Assembly: GCA_003298465.1 (NCBI GenBank) | Contig: QNGA01000006.1 | Location: 1-64,000 of the forward strand | DNA from: a halophilic archaeon | Lineage (GTDB): Archaea > Halobacteriota > Halobacteria > Halobacteriales > Haladaptataceae | Length of the DNA stretch: 64,000 nt | Direction: 5' to 3' | Part shown: in pieces, positions 26,159 through 35,014 of the stretch | How positions within the stretch are numbered: position 1 is the stretch's first letter | Layout of the letters: the number at the start of each line of letters is the position of its first letter | Program-made: the position numbers and the translations under genes | The notes under the pieces: model-generated | The model's database searches: none | The model's input: the letters and a program-made list of their open reading frames with translations, nothing else | What the model was told of the DNA's origin: nothing

Positions 26159-26908
26159 CTACTCACCGCCTGCTCTATCGCCTGGACAGTCGGAGTTGTA
26201 CGCTGCCTCGAAAAAGGCGAGTTCGAGCGCGACTGTTCGTCGAAAGAGCCAGTCGATCCGTTGTTGACGATACGGCGAAGCGACCTTCCCCTCTCGGTCG
26301 AGTTCGTTGCGGAGCCATCGCACGAAGGCCCCGAACTCCTCGTTAGCGTGGAGTTCGATCCACTCTGCGAGATAGAACTCTGAGGGTGACTCGTCTTCGA
26401 CAGCGGTCGCCCACTCCAAATAACTCCACTCAGCGGGCACGAGGACGGCAAGCGTCTCGGCGTACCCGCCTTCCCGTGCCGCCCGCTCCAGTAAATCCTG
26501 GAAGGCGTATGTCGTAGCTGTCAGCTCGGGGTCAGCGTACTCGGCTTCCGGCACACCTAGCGCCTCGAAGGAGCGCTCGAAGTAGTCGTTTTCGTCGGCG
26601 GTAAGCGTCCCGAGGAAGTCGATGAGCCGTGACTTTGCGTCCATCGTCGGTGCATCCCCGACGGCGTGCCCGAAGACGCCGACGAGCGTCTCAACGAAGG
26701 CACAGTCCTGTACCAGGTACCGCCGGAAAACCTCGTCGTCGAGATTCCCGGTGCCAAGTTCGTGTGTGAAACGATGCGTCGTCGCATCTGTCCAGGCCGG
26801 GTTTGCGCGCTCACGGAGCCAGTCGGTGAACCGAGGTGACTCACGCGATTCAGCGTACTCCTCGAAGGTATCGGGAACACTCCCCGCATCGTTCTTACTC
26901 TGGGTCAT
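26159..26908 (-). CDS. TenA-family protein, TenA_E type (no catalytic cysteine)
   Basis: A 249-residue TenA/thiaminase II homologue. It keeps the family pattern (FRRYLVQDCAFVETLVGVFGHAV, RWLRNELD) but has VLVPAEWSY where TenA_C proteins have LLPCMWG, so the active cysteine is replaced. This is the TenA_E subgroup, linked to hydrolysis of formylaminopyrimidine intermediates in plants. It overlaps the upstream tenA gene by four bases (ATGA). The two paralogues likely perform successive steps of thiamine-pyrimidine salvage. Confidence 0.82.
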   Translation of the reverse strand: MTQSKNDAGSVPDTFEEYAESRESPRFTDWLRERANPAWTDATTHRFTHELGTGNLDDEVFRRYLVQDCAFVETLVGVFGHAVGDAPTMDAKSRLIDFLGTLTADENDYFERSFEALGVPEAEYADPELTATTYAFQDLLERAAREGGYAETLAVLVPAEWSYLEWATAVEDESPSEFYLAEWIELHANEEFGAFVRWLRNELDREGKVASPYRQQRIDWLFRRTVALELAFFEAAYNSDCPGDRAGGE

Positions 26909-27570
26909 ATCGACCACTCCTCCTGTCGCCAGGCGGCGTCCCAGAAGCGATACTCGTAGCGTGCCGACGTCCGAAACAGGTCTCGAAAGCGCTCGCGTTC
27001 GGCCTCGCTTTTGTCCGCAGCAACATCGTCCATCAGATCCATACACCACGCCGTCAGTTCCGTGAACTCCTCGCCCGCGTACATTTCGATCCACGCAGCG
27101 TACCGGTCGTCATCGGGCACCCCCCGCTCTGCGAGTCGCTTTCCAGTCTCATTGAAGCCCCACATGCAGGGCAGGAGCGCGGCCACGAGGTCACCGAACG
27201 TCCCCGTCGATGCGACGCGAACGAGGAAGTCGGTGTATCCTCTCGTGGTGGGCGACGGTTCGGTTCGCTCCAGCTCGGCCTCTGAGATGCCGAACTCAGC
27301 CGCGTACTCGCGATGCAGGTCCATCTCGGTGTTAATCGTCGAATCGAGGAGTTCGGCGAACGTTCCCATGCGTTCGAGGTCGGGAGCCTTCGTCGCACCG
27401 TGGGCGAACACCCGTGCATAGTCGACCAGATAGACGTAATCCTGCCTCACCCAGTACTTGAACGGCTCTTCGTCGAGCGTTCCATCCCCAAGTTCTTCGA
27501 CGATTGGATGCTCTAGGATAGCGTCCCAGACGGGGTCAGCCACGACTCCTAAGTCGCTAGTGAAGCTCAC
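26905..27570 (-). CDS. tenA: Aminopyrimidine aminohydrolase TenA (TenA_C type)
   Basis: A 221-residue TenA protein starting at GTG. The catalytic cysteine is present at Cys135 in ALLPCMWGF, the same position as in Bacillus TenA; the paired Glu near the C terminus lies in RYEYRFWDAAW. It hydrolyses aminopyrimidines from degraded thiamine to HMP. It is first in the operon with TenA_E, the SSS symporter and the small accessory protein. A TATA-like box at 27593-27600 suits a leaderless transcript. No TPP riboswitch is visible upstream. Confidence 0.9.
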   Translation of the reverse strand: MSFTSDLGVVADPVWDAILEHPIVEELGDGTLDEEPFKYWVRQDYVYLVDYARVFAHGATKAPDLERMGTFAELLDSTINTEMDLHREYAAEFGISEAELERTEPSPTTRGYTDFLVRVASTGTFGDLVAALLPCMWGFNETGKRLAERGVPDDDRYAAWIEMYAGEEFTELTAWCMDLMDDVAADKSEAERERFRDLFRTSARYEYRFWDAAWRQEEWSI

Positions 27571-27592
27571 GCCTAAGCGTACGATCCTCCAC

Positions 27593-27600
27593 TAATATAA
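27593..27600 (-). promoter_or_regulatory. TATA box of the thiamine-salvage operon
   Basis: TTATATTA on the minus strand, 23-30 bases before the GTG of tenA. The spacing predicts transcription starting at or next to the start codon. Confidence 0.55.
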
Positions 27601-27740
27601 CTCCGTTGTACCACCTTGCTGTACGTCTCCGTAGACATCCGTCATGGTGAAAAAGACAGCGAGCGCATATCCCGTTTCAGACGGGGGTCAAGCAGTAGGC
27701 CCGGTCACGCAATCCACCGACAATGCACCGGGTCTGAATT

Positions 27741-27887
27741 TCACTCGTCCAACACGTCCCTGACCTCTTCGGCCAGCTCCGGATGGTGGTCATTCAACCA
27801 CTCCAAGTCCCGCCTCAACTCATCCACCCGCGTGCGAACCCGACTGGCCGTCCAGTACCGCTCGTCTCGCAGGTTAGCCGTGGACAT
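27741..27887 (-). CDS. Small helical protein, unknown
   Basis: A 48-residue protein starting MSTANLRDERYWTASRVRTR. It is highly charged and predicted to be a helical hairpin, ending with LNDHHPELAEEVRDVLDE. The composition is typical of real haloarchaeal proteins, and the ATG at 27887 is a better start than the long upstream extension. No known family or operon partner. Confidence 0.5.
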   Translation of the reverse strand: MSTANLRDERYWTASRVRTRVDELRRDLEWLNDHHPELAEEVRDVLDE

Positions 27888-28101
27888 TCTCCTCGACCCC
27901 CTGTATGAGGCGTCTGTTACAGACAGTACAGACAGGTAGACCAGAAGTATCGACGATGTCGCGATGGACACAGCAGAGCGAGACGCAAACGATATCACAA
28001 AAGATGATTTCCTCGATTGCAGCGATGAGGTACCGTCGCCAAGCTATAACAGAGCGTGAATCGATCTTCGAACTATCGTGCCGTCGTCGTGTCTGCGTTC
28101 C

Positions 28102-29145
28102 CTACGGCGGGACGATTACCGCTCGTCCCTCTATCTCTCCGTGTTCTAATCGCTCAGCGACCGCGTTGATTTCTTCAAGCGAGTACCGACTGGTTCGAAG
28201 GTCAATTTCATCATTGGCGACGAGCGCCATTAGTTCCTGGAGTTCGGGGTACGTACCGACGAGGGTTCCACGGTAGGAAAATTCTCCATTGACGAGGGCC
28301 TGTGACGGTTGGTGGATGTGTCCGCCATATCCGACGACGTGGTGATCGCCGCCTGGTGCGAGAATTTTCGAGGCATAGTCAGTTGTGTCGTCGCTGCCGA
28401 CGAAGTCAAGAATCTGGTGGGCGCCCTCGTCATCTGTGAGCGCCATAACGTCGCTTTCGACGTTGCTCTCAGACGAATTGATCACGTGGTCTGCCCCGAG
28501 ATCCCTCGCGAGATCAAGTGCTTCGTCTTTGATGTCGATTGTAGTTATCGAGGCCGCGCTCATGGCATCAAGCGCTTGCAGTCCAATGTGACCGAGTCCG
28601 CCGACGCCGACGACTACTGCGTCGTTGATGGGGTTCAGTTCGTCGACTGCTTTCTTGACGGCATGGTAGGCTGTGATACCGGCGTCTGCATGTGGGGCGA
28701 TTTCTGCTGGATCAACACCATCGGGGAGCTGGATAACTGACCGTTCGGAGGTTTGGAGGTACTCCGCAAACCCACCGTTCGTTGTCAATCCGGGGAATTG
28801 GAGGTTTTTACAGTACATGTCCTCGCCGACGCGGCAGGGACGGCACTTGCCGCAGGTCATTACGGGATGGCAGATTACCGGATCGCCAACGTCGACAGTT
28901 GTTACCTGGTCGCCGATCTCCGTGACAGTCCCTGCATTCTCGTGACCGAGCGTCATCGGGAGGTCTTGCTCGACGTAGTCGGTCCACATCCCCTCGATTA
29001 CGTGATTATCGGTCTGGCACCATCCGGCTCCTTCGATTTCGACGATTACGTCGTTCGGATGCGTAATCTCCGGCCGATCAATCTCGTCGATTGAGAGCGC
29101 ATCGTCCATCTGTTCGGTGTACTCGTGGAGGCGTGCTGCTTGCAT
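28102..29145 (-). CDS. Zinc-dependent alcohol dehydrogenase
   Basis: A 347-residue medium-chain dehydrogenase. The catalytic zinc ligands are visible: Cys43 in GWCQTDNH and His68-Glu69 in GHENAG. The structural zinc site has Cys98, Cys101, Cys104 and Cys112. The Rossmann motif GVGGLG is near residue 180 with an acidic residue after beta-2 (TTIDIKDE), which favours NAD. It is divergent from an amidohydrolase and MIP18-type pair. The same three genes accompany propane 2-monooxygenase in actinobacteria, where the dehydrogenase acts on the alcohol product. Confidence 0.9.
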   Translation of the reverse strand: MQAARLHEYTEQMDDALSIDEIDRPEITHPNDVIVEIEGAGWCQTDNHVIEGMWTDYVEQDLPMTLGHENAGTVTEIGDQVTTVDVGDPVICHPVMTCGKCRPCRVGEDMYCKNLQFPGLTTNGGFAEYLQTSERSVIQLPDGVDPAEIAPHADAGITAYHAVKKAVDELNPINDAVVVGVGGLGHIGLQALDAMSAASITTIDIKDEALDLARDLGADHVINSSESNVESDVMALTDDEGAHQILDFVGSDDTTDYASKILAPGGDHHVVGYGGHIHQPSQALVNGEFSYRGTLVGTYPELQELMALVANDEIDLRTSRYSLEEINAVAERLEHGEIEGRAVIVPP

Positions 29146-29224
29146 GGTAGTAGATAACAGTTAGCATTGATAGCGTAAAATAACTACTGGTGCCAGATAC
29201 GTTACAGCGGGGCGTGGCGAAAGT

Positions 29225-29242
29225 CCACGGCTGAAGCCGTGG
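29225..29242. repeat. tnpB-type hairpin relic
   Basis: CCACGGC-TGAA-GCCGTGG, identical in design to the hairpins at the ends of tnpB elements in this window. It lies between the divergent dehydrogenase and amidohydrolase genes and suggests an insertion that was mostly lost. Confidence 0.5.
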
Positions 29243-29315
29243 GAGGAGGTCAATAACCATACCTTCATGAACAATCCAAATATACATGGGGCTGCGTTAC
29301 CATATAGCATAGTGC

Positions 29316-30374
29316 ATGTACGAATATAACGGGGAAGAGGTGTTCGTCATCGACAGTCATCTCCACCACTGGGATGCGAGCAAAGAAAACATCAAGCACG
29401 AAGGTGGTGAGCAGTTTATTCAGTGCTTCTACGACTATCACACGGCCTTCACCCCCGACGACCGCGAGTGGGATATGGACCAGTACCGGAAGTATAGCTC
29501 CGAGAAACTAGTGCAGGACCTCTTTCGAGATGGCAGCGTCGATATGGGAATCTTCCAGCCAACCCATCTCAACGAATTCTATAAAGAGGGATTCAACACA
29601 GTCGACGACAACGCTGCCGTCGCCGAGCAGTATCCAGAACGGTTTATCACAAACGGACGATTTGATCCCCGGGACGGTGACGCCGGACTCACCGAACTCG
29701 AACGGCAAAAACGGGAATACGATATCGACGGCGTGAAACTCTACACAGCGGAGTGGAAGGGCGATTCAAAGGGATGGCGCCTCGACTCAGAAGCAGCGTT
29801 CGACTACCTCCAGAAATGCGTTGACCTCGGGATTAAAAACATCCACCCACACAAGGGCCCGACGATTCGACCACTGAACCGAGACGCGTTCGACGTCTCC
29901 GACGTGGACGACGCCGCAACATCGTTCCCAGAACTAAACTTCATCGTCGAGCACGTTGGCCTGCCACGGCTTGACGACTTCGCCTGGATCGCCGCTCAAG
30001 AGCCGAACGTGTACGGTGGGCTTGCAGTGGCGGCGCCCTTCGCTGAGTCCCGCCCACAGAAGTTCGGCGAAATAATGGGCGAACTCCTGTTCTGGCTCGG
30101 CGAAGACCGCATCCTCTTCGGCAGTGATTACGCAATCTGGGAACCGGAGTGGCTCATTGACGCAGTGATGAACGCCGAACTCACACAAGAGCAGCGCGAC
30201 GAGTACGGCGTCGAGTTCTCTATCGATGTCAAGCGAAAAGTGATGGGAGAGAACGCAGCCGAACTGTACGATATCGACATCGAGGAGCAAAAGAAACGGC
30301 TCCGCAACGATGATATCAGCACTCAGTTCGACCTCTCCGACCAGTACGACGAGGGGGAGGCGGCTGCAGACTAG
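29316..30374 (+). CDS. Amidohydrolase (amidohydrolase_2 family)
   Basis: A 352-residue TIM-barrel metal hydrolase. The first strand carries HLHH (15-18); later come IHPHKGP and FGSDYAIWEP with the likely catalytic Asp. Such proteins hydrolyse or decarboxylate ring or acid substrates (ACMSD type). It is followed two bases later by the MIP18-type gene. In propane and phenol monooxygenase clusters of actinobacteria this protein is conserved and needed for oxygenase activity although its reaction is unclear. Confidence 0.85.
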   Translation: MYEYNGEEVFVIDSHLHHWDASKENIKHEGGEQFIQCFYDYHTAFTPDDREWDMDQYRKYSSEKLVQDLFRDGSVDMGIFQPTHLNEFYKEGFNTVDDNAAVAEQYPERFITNGRFDPRDGDAGLTELERQKREYDIDGVKLYTAEWKGDSKGWRLDSEAAFDYLQKCVDLGIKNIHPHKGPTIRPLNRDAFDVSDVDDAATSFPELNFIVEHVGLPRLDDFAWIAAQEPNVYGGLAVAAPFAESRPQKFGEIMGELLFWLGEDRILFGSDYAIWEPEWLIDAVMNAELTQEQRDEYGVEFSIDVKRKVMGENAAELYDIDIEEQKKRLRNDDISTQFDLSDQYDEGEAAAD

Positions 30375-30376
30375 TA

Positions 30377-31168
30377 ATGACTCGATTCACCGACTCAGTG
30401 AGCGAGTCAGCCGTCCGGGAACGGTTAGACAGGGTCACTGACCCAGAACTCGACGAGTCGATCGTCGAACTCCAGTACATCGACCAGATCCACATCGACG
30501 GCCACGACGTGACGGTGCAGTTCCGCCTTCCGACCGCATGGTGTTCACCAGCATTTGCATGGATGATGGCCACTGGAATCCGCGACGAAGTAGGGTCCCT
30601 TCCGCCTGTGGAGACAATCCAGATCCGCCTCATCGACCATATGCACGAGGCGGAGATCAATCGCGGCGTAAACGAGCGCCTCGCGTTTGACGACGTGTTC
30701 GAGGACGCTGAGGACGACATCACTCAGGTCCGAGAGGAGCTCGACCAGAAGGCCCGATTGGCGCGCCAGTATCGAGCAGTCAATGCACTCCGTGACGCCG
30801 GTCTTCAACCGGACCAGATAGTCCGATTACAACGGAATGACGTAACGTTCCAAGCCGACGGACCACCCACTACGAGTGGCGACCGAGAACACGCCGTAGT
30901 CACCGTACAGGATGGAGGACTCCACGTATCCGTGCCGGCAGCACCACTTCGCGAGTATCTCGAGAAGGCCACAGGGACAGGGATTGTTGCGTCCGCCGAG
31001 GATGTACTGTTCGCAACTCCGGAAAACGACCCGATCGACGTCGATAATTTCGAGCAGGTTCACGCCCGCTCTCGATTGGCGCACACCAACATGGACGGAC
31101 AAGGCGGAATCTGCGCTAATCTCAATGAATCCCGATACGAGGATGTAAGCATACCAAGAGAGGGCTGA
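30377..31168 (+). CDS. MIP18/DUF59-family metal-cluster assembly protein
   Basis: A 263-residue protein with an N-terminal DUF59/MIP18 domain: VTDPELDESIVELQYID and VQFRLPTAWCSPAFAWMM with the conserved cysteine (Cys57). The remaining 150 residues are helical, then beta-rich, with no clear family. MIP18-type proteins (SufT, PaaD) help assemble iron clusters. In monooxygenase clusters a DUF59 protein sits next to the amidohydrolase, as here, where it probably helps mature a diiron enzyme. The fused C-terminal part is longer than typical SufT. Confidence 0.82.
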   Translation: MTRFTDSVSESAVRERLDRVTDPELDESIVELQYIDQIHIDGHDVTVQFRLPTAWCSPAFAWMMATGIRDEVGSLPPVETIQIRLIDHMHEAEINRGVNERLAFDDVFEDAEDDITQVREELDQKARLARQYRAVNALRDAGLQPDQIVRLQRNDVTFQADGPPTTSGDREHAVVTVQDGGLHVSVPAAPLREYLEKATGTGIVASAEDVLFATPENDPIDVDNFEQVHARSRLAHTNMDGQGGICANLNESRYEDVSIPREG

Positions 31169-31383
31169 GTCTCCCGGTCTCCCCGTCCGGTTTTTCCCCA
31201 GATAGCCGGAAGAGGTCTGGAACCGAACAGTGAGCCGGCAGCGCCGACCGACACAAAAGAAATGACTCTCAACCGTCGACACGGGAGGAGTAACCGCGTC
31301 GTGGCGGAGTTAGTGCCGTCGGTCGCGAAGTTTCGATTCCCGCCCTTCTGGATTGATCGGTTTAGCCAACGTCGAGGGGAAGT

Positions 31384-31401
31384 CCACGGCGTTAGCCGTG
31401 G
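31384..31401. repeat. tnpB-type hairpin relic
   Basis: CCACGGC-GTTA-GCCGTGG immediately downstream of the zinc-ribbon gene stop. It may act as its terminator. Confidence 0.45.
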
Positions 31402-31407
31402 GACACG

Positions 31408-31575
31408 CTACTTCGCTAAGCCATATCGTCCTGTTGTGACCCATTCGCTTTTGTCCCATCCGCAGTGTGGACAGGAGTCTCGCTGCCAGTCGAACTCTTC
31501 ATCGCAGTTCTGGCAAAGGGCCGTGTTCGGGGAGCTATCATCGGACAACCGAGGCTCGTTCTCTTGGTCCGTCAT
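31408..31575 (-). CDS. Small double-CxxC zinc-ribbon protein
   Basis: A 55-residue protein starting MTDQENEPRLSDDSSPNTAL, with CQNC and CPHC pairs 14 residues apart and a C-terminal WVTTGRYGLAK. This is a classic small zinc ribbon of the kind abundant in haloarchaea. The start ATG is at 31575. No operon partner; function unknown, possibly nucleic-acid or protein binding. Confidence 0.65.
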   Translation of the reverse strand: MTDQENEPRLSDDSSPNTALCQNCDEEFDWQRDSCPHCGWDKSEWVTTGRYGLAK

Positions 31576-31633
31576 CTATGGGACTAGTTACCGATGTACA
31601 ACATTAAATCATCGGGCTACGGAAGACAGCGGA

Positions 31634-31640
31634 CTATATT
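31634..31640 (+). promoter_or_regulatory. TATA box of the 31664 gene
   Basis: CTATATT lies 24-30 bases before the ATG at 31664, consistent with a leaderless transcript. Confidence 0.45.
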
Positions 31641-31663
31641 GATTTGAGCTAGATTCTGCTGCA

Positions 31664-31894
31664 ATGCTTGATGACCCGAGTACATTCAAGCCGTTTGGTC
31701 CGGCACGGGTCGGTGGGCAGCGACAACTCCTGTTTGGGAGTGCTACTGGCCGCGGTGCGGCACGACGCTTATTGGAGCGGGCAGGACGAGACGCTACCGA
31801 GAAACGGACTGAACGATTTCTCGAACGCCTCAACGAAACGACGGAGGAGGTTACAGTAGAAGAGGCGCTTGCCATCGCCAAGGAGATCAGCTAG
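31664..31894 (+). CDS. Small charged protein, unknown
   Basis: A 76-residue protein starting MLDDPSTFKPFGPARVGGQR. The second half is rich in Arg, Glu and Leu and probably helical (RRLLERAGRDATEKRTERFL). No family is recognised. A TATA box at the proper distance supports expression. It lies just upstream of the Fic gene, but a 230-bp gap separates them. Confidence 0.5.
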   Translation: MLDDPSTFKPFGPARVGGQRQLLFGSATGRGAARRLLERAGRDATEKRTERFLERLNETTEEVTVEEALAIAKEIS

Positions 31895-32122
31895 CTCCGA
31901 GCCGCGTTTTGGGCAGTGGCGTAATCCGATATAGAGACTACGGTCAATTTGTTGTTGCCTGCTTCGTCGCGTTGTCTCTTCGATAGAAGAGGTAGCAGAG
32001 GATTTGAGATAAATGAGTTCGGTTTGGATTACGTGATGCAGTTTAGAGCCTGCTACTATGAGTCGAGTTCGATTTTATCCATTAGATTTTTGTTTAGGCA
32101 GTTCCAGTACCGTGTACGTTCA

Positions 32123-33304
32123 ATGAGCACCGAGGGATTGCCGGAATCAGCACCCGGTGAGTATGTCTCCTACGGCAGGAATTCATACTACAAGCCAGAT
32201 CCACTACCACCGTCGCAAGAGTTAGATTTGAGTTCGGCGTTCTACGAATTACTATCGGATGCAACCTTCTGGTTGGGGAAACTCAGCGGATTCAGTACAA
32301 TTGGAGATTTTCCCCCTGTCTTGTATACATCGCTACTTCGGAAAGAGGCGATGGAATCCGCAGAAATCGAGGGTACTGACGTCGATTTCAATACGGTGTT
32401 TAGCGCTGAAACGCAGCCGTATAGCGAGACGGAGGATGCATCGACGCAATTGCAGTCGCCCGAGTCAAATGGGACGATGAATGCCCAAGAGGTCTTAAAT
32501 TACGAAACAGCTCTCGAAAACGAAATCAAAACCCTCGACGAAGGAGGGGAGATCACGATCGACGTGCTCCATTCGCTGCACGAGACCCTCCTGACTGGGT
32601 TGCCAGAATCCCGTAGTGAGACGGAGACTATTGGCAAGTTCAAGCAGACGCGGAATGTCGTCGGGTCGTTCTTTCCACCGCCGCCGGAGAAGACAGAGGG
32701 GATGATGGAAGCACTCCTGACGTACATCCGGACCGGCGGCAGCTATCATCCACTCGTCGACATTGCACTCGTCCACTATCAGTTCGAGACGATTCATCCA
32801 TATGGAGACGGGAACGGGCGGGTCGGACGTCTCTTGGTTGTTCTTCAGCTATACGACGCTGGATACCTCGAACATCCCAGCCTGTATCTCAGTGAACACT
32901 TCAATCGGAACAAACAGACATACGTCGATCGGATGGAGGCCGTCAGAGAGACCGGTGCATGGGAAGACTGGCTCACGTTCTTCATTACAGGCGTTAAGAA
33001 CCAGGCACGCGAGTCCGTCGACCGTTTCATAGCCCTCCGTAATCTGCAACAGCAGTATGAGGAAGAGTACGGCGAAACAAGTTACGCCTACGCCCGTTTG
33101 GCCAGAAACCTATTCGAAACTCCGTATTTCACTGCGCCTGGGGCCGCCAAAATGTTGGATGTCGAGCGGTCGACCGCTTACCGGGCGATCGAGAGACTCC
33201 AAGAGGACGGGCGACTTGAGGAAGTCACGGGGAAAAAACGATACAAGGAATTCCGCGCCACAGAAATATTCGACATCCTCGAACAACCACCGCAAACATA
33301 CTGA
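32123..33304 (+). CDS. Fic-domain protein (AMP transferase type) with winged helix
   Basis: A 393-residue Fic protein starting MSTEGLPESAPG. Order: N-terminal Fic_N region with inhibitory motif S79-AEI-E83-G84 (class II, alpha-inh before the Fic core), then the Fic motif HPYGDGNGRVGR (225-236) with all catalytic residues, then a C-terminal winged helix (TAPGAAKMLDVERSTAYRAIERLQEDG). Such proteins AMPylate targets and auto-inhibit through the motif glutamate; haloarchaeal versions are common. Stand-alone, with no obvious antitoxin partner because the inhibitory helix is built in. Confidence 0.88.
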   Translation: MSTEGLPESAPGEYVSYGRNSYYKPDPLPPSQELDLSSAFYELLSDATFWLGKLSGFSTIGDFPPVLYTSLLRKEAMESAEIEGTDVDFNTVFSAETQPYSETEDASTQLQSPESNGTMNAQEVLNYETALENEIKTLDEGGEITIDVLHSLHETLLTGLPESRSETETIGKFKQTRNVVGSFFPPPPEKTEGMMEALLTYIRTGGSYHPLVDIALVHYQFETIHPYGDGNGRVGRLLVVLQLYDAGYLEHPSLYLSEHFNRNKQTYVDRMEAVRETGAWEDWLTFFITGVKNQARESVDRFIALRNLQQQYEEEYGETSYAYARLARNLFETPYFTAPGAAKMLDVERSTAYRAIERLQEDGRLEEVTGKKRYKEFRATEIFDILEQPPQTY

Positions 33305-33347
33305 CCCACTGCAAACCAGCGACCTTTGCTCAATTCCACACTTACGT

Positions 33348-33369
33348 CCTCCCGCCCTGAAGGGCGAGG
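33348..33369. repeat. tnpB right-end hairpin
   Basis: CCTCCCGCCCT followed by AGGGCGAGG forms a stem just downstream of the tnpB relic at 33399. Confidence 0.55.
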
Positions 33370-33398
33370 ATTCCCGACCACGGTTGGGATATTAAGGT

Positions 33399-33543
33399 CT
33401 ACGACACAACCGGTTCTTGTGGGTGGAACTCACCCGTGGACTTATTGAACACGCAGGTCGATGGCTGCGCCAACCAGCCGTTACTCCTATCCGCGGACGA
33501 ACCGTCCGACGGACTCAGAGGTACTTGTCGAATATCTGCTGCC
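33399..33543 (-). pseudogene. TnpB, C-terminal tail relic
   Basis: The remaining frame reads DIRQVPLSPSDGSSADRSNG then WLAQPSTCVFNKSTGEFHPQ and a stop. It matches the same tail in the relic at 15294-15497 (DRSNGCVAQPSTYLFDR). Nothing upstream of the RuvC-III region is left. Its right-end hairpin follows at 33348. Confidence 0.78.
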
Positions 33544-33630
33544 TAATGAACGCATGAACAAACTCATTCGCAGCCGACTACCTGATACTCGTAGATAGTA
33601 TAGCAGTTGAGAAAGGGGGCAGAGCGCGTA

Positions 33631-34673
33631 TTAACAGTCGTCTTTCGTCGACATTGCAGTCGACGCTGCACTCGAGGAATTGTCTTCGGAATCAGACGTT
33701 CTTGTTGAGTTTTTAGCGTCTGAGGACGAAGTCGTAGATGTTTCCTGATTCTCGTCCGTGGTCGTGGTCGCTTCGTCAGTTGTCGAGGATTCTTCAGTTA
33801 TGGTGTCCTCATTGGCTGACGTTGTCTCTTCAGTTGTAGTCTCTTTCTCGGTCGTTGTTGTCTCTCCATCTTCATTGTTGGTCGTGGCGACCACGCTACC
33901 GTCTGTATTGAGAAGCGCGATGACGTCAGGGTTGTCGTTGCGCCGAGCTGTTCGCTAAGCCAGTTGGTTGCGTCAGGTGTCTGTTCGACGCGAGTCTGGA
34001 TATCGTTGATCGCGGCGTCGAGGTTGTCGTACTCTGATACTGGTTCGACTCGGTGGCGATCAAGCTTGGAGGGTGGGTAGCCCCGAGTTTCGAGTTCGTC
34101 GCGAAGTTTGGCTGACTCGCTGGCAAAGATACTGGCGAGTTCTGGCAGACACTGAGTGAAGTAGCCGCCTTGGACCAGGTCCAGGTTTTTGTCGTAGCAG
34201 ATATTGCTGTAATCCTTCCGGATCGCTGTGAGCGACTGTTGGTACTGTACATTGTCAAGGATGTCATCGTAGATGTCGAGTGGTTCGTCGAACGCGTGGT
34301 AGTTAGTGAGCCATCGTCGGTACCCGGCTTGGTCGGGGTTCCAGGTAAACTCTGGCAGGCCTTCGAAGTCCGTTTCGAGTTCAGATTCGATTGTGGACAC
34401 ACCGACGAGTTTGCTCTTGTCTTGGACGATATGAAGGACAATATCGCCGACCGCAGGCTCGCGCATTGTCGAGTAGCGGTCGCGACCTGCTTTGTCTTTG
34501 GTCGGGGAACAGACTGCCTGGCCAAGTCGCAGTTCACCCTCTTGTTTATACTCACGGCCTTCGATCTCCGTCTTCTCAATCCAGATCGAGGGGTATTCTC
34601 CGCCGTTGGTTTCAGCCGCGGTGGTTTCGGACAGCGTGCATTGCTGGTGGACTGGCCGTTGTCCGGTTGTCAT
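33631..34673 (-). pseudogene. EVE/McrB-like N-terminal fragment with frameshift and Thr/Glu-rich tail
   Basis: From 34673 the frame gives an EVE-like domain (YPSIWIEKTEIEGREYKQEG, AVGDIVLHIVQDKSKLVGVS) followed by a helical part like the N-terminal domain of McrB-type restriction GTPases (LDNVQYQQSLTAIRKDYSNI, QTRVEQTPDATNWLSEQLGA). Near 33930 an indel moves the frame; the other frame continues as NPDVIALLNTDGSVVATTNN and then a low-complexity Thr/Glu/Asp tail to a stop at 33631. The AAA+ GTPase domain is missing. It looks like a broken modified-DNA restriction gene, or less likely a stand-alone reader protein. Confidence 0.6.
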
Positions 34674-34674
34674 C

Positions 34675-34930
34675 AGAGCAAGCCCCGGTTGGCTTGGCCG
34701 TCGGAACGCATCTCGCTATTGGGTATGCGAGTGCATTTGTCGCATCGGTATTCGTGTTCCGCTTCACGACTGGAACTGCCTCAGTGGTGCCAACGTTGTT
34801 CAACTCGGTGTCGCTCACCTGGCCGATTACTGTGGTTGGCTTCCCGGTAGTGTTCGGCTAGCTCGGTGCGTTTATCGGACAGTCACCCCTCCTCCACCGT
34901 CGCCAATCACCAAATTCAGGTGAGTGAGGA
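34675..34930 (+). pseudogene. 3' relic of the 35511-type membrane protein
   Basis: Reads APVGLAVGTHLAIGYASAFV, then LTWPITVVGFPVVFG, a TAG, and LGAFIGQSPLLH. The intact gene at 35511 has IELAVGSYLAVGYAGTAVLS, WLIAIVGYPLVFGTLGAFIA and QSPLL at the same places. The N-terminal half is missing and a nonsense codon replaces the Thr codon. A duplicate truncated where the EVE/McrB fragment begins. Confidence 0.75.
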
Positions 34931-35014
34931 GCAAGCAATCGATACATTCGCACCACAAACTGAGCAGCCTCAAAGGACTAACGCGCAATCCAGAGCGTGA
35001 ATTGAGCGATTTAA

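Noticed and set aside
27571..27740. TPP riboswitch before tenA
   Set aside because: I found neither the CUGAGA nor the ACCUGA-type conserved blocks, and the TATA box position predicts no leader.
33926..34579. 217-codon minus-strand frame
   Set aside because: Ser/Thr/Arg-rich shadow of the EVE/McrB-like frame.
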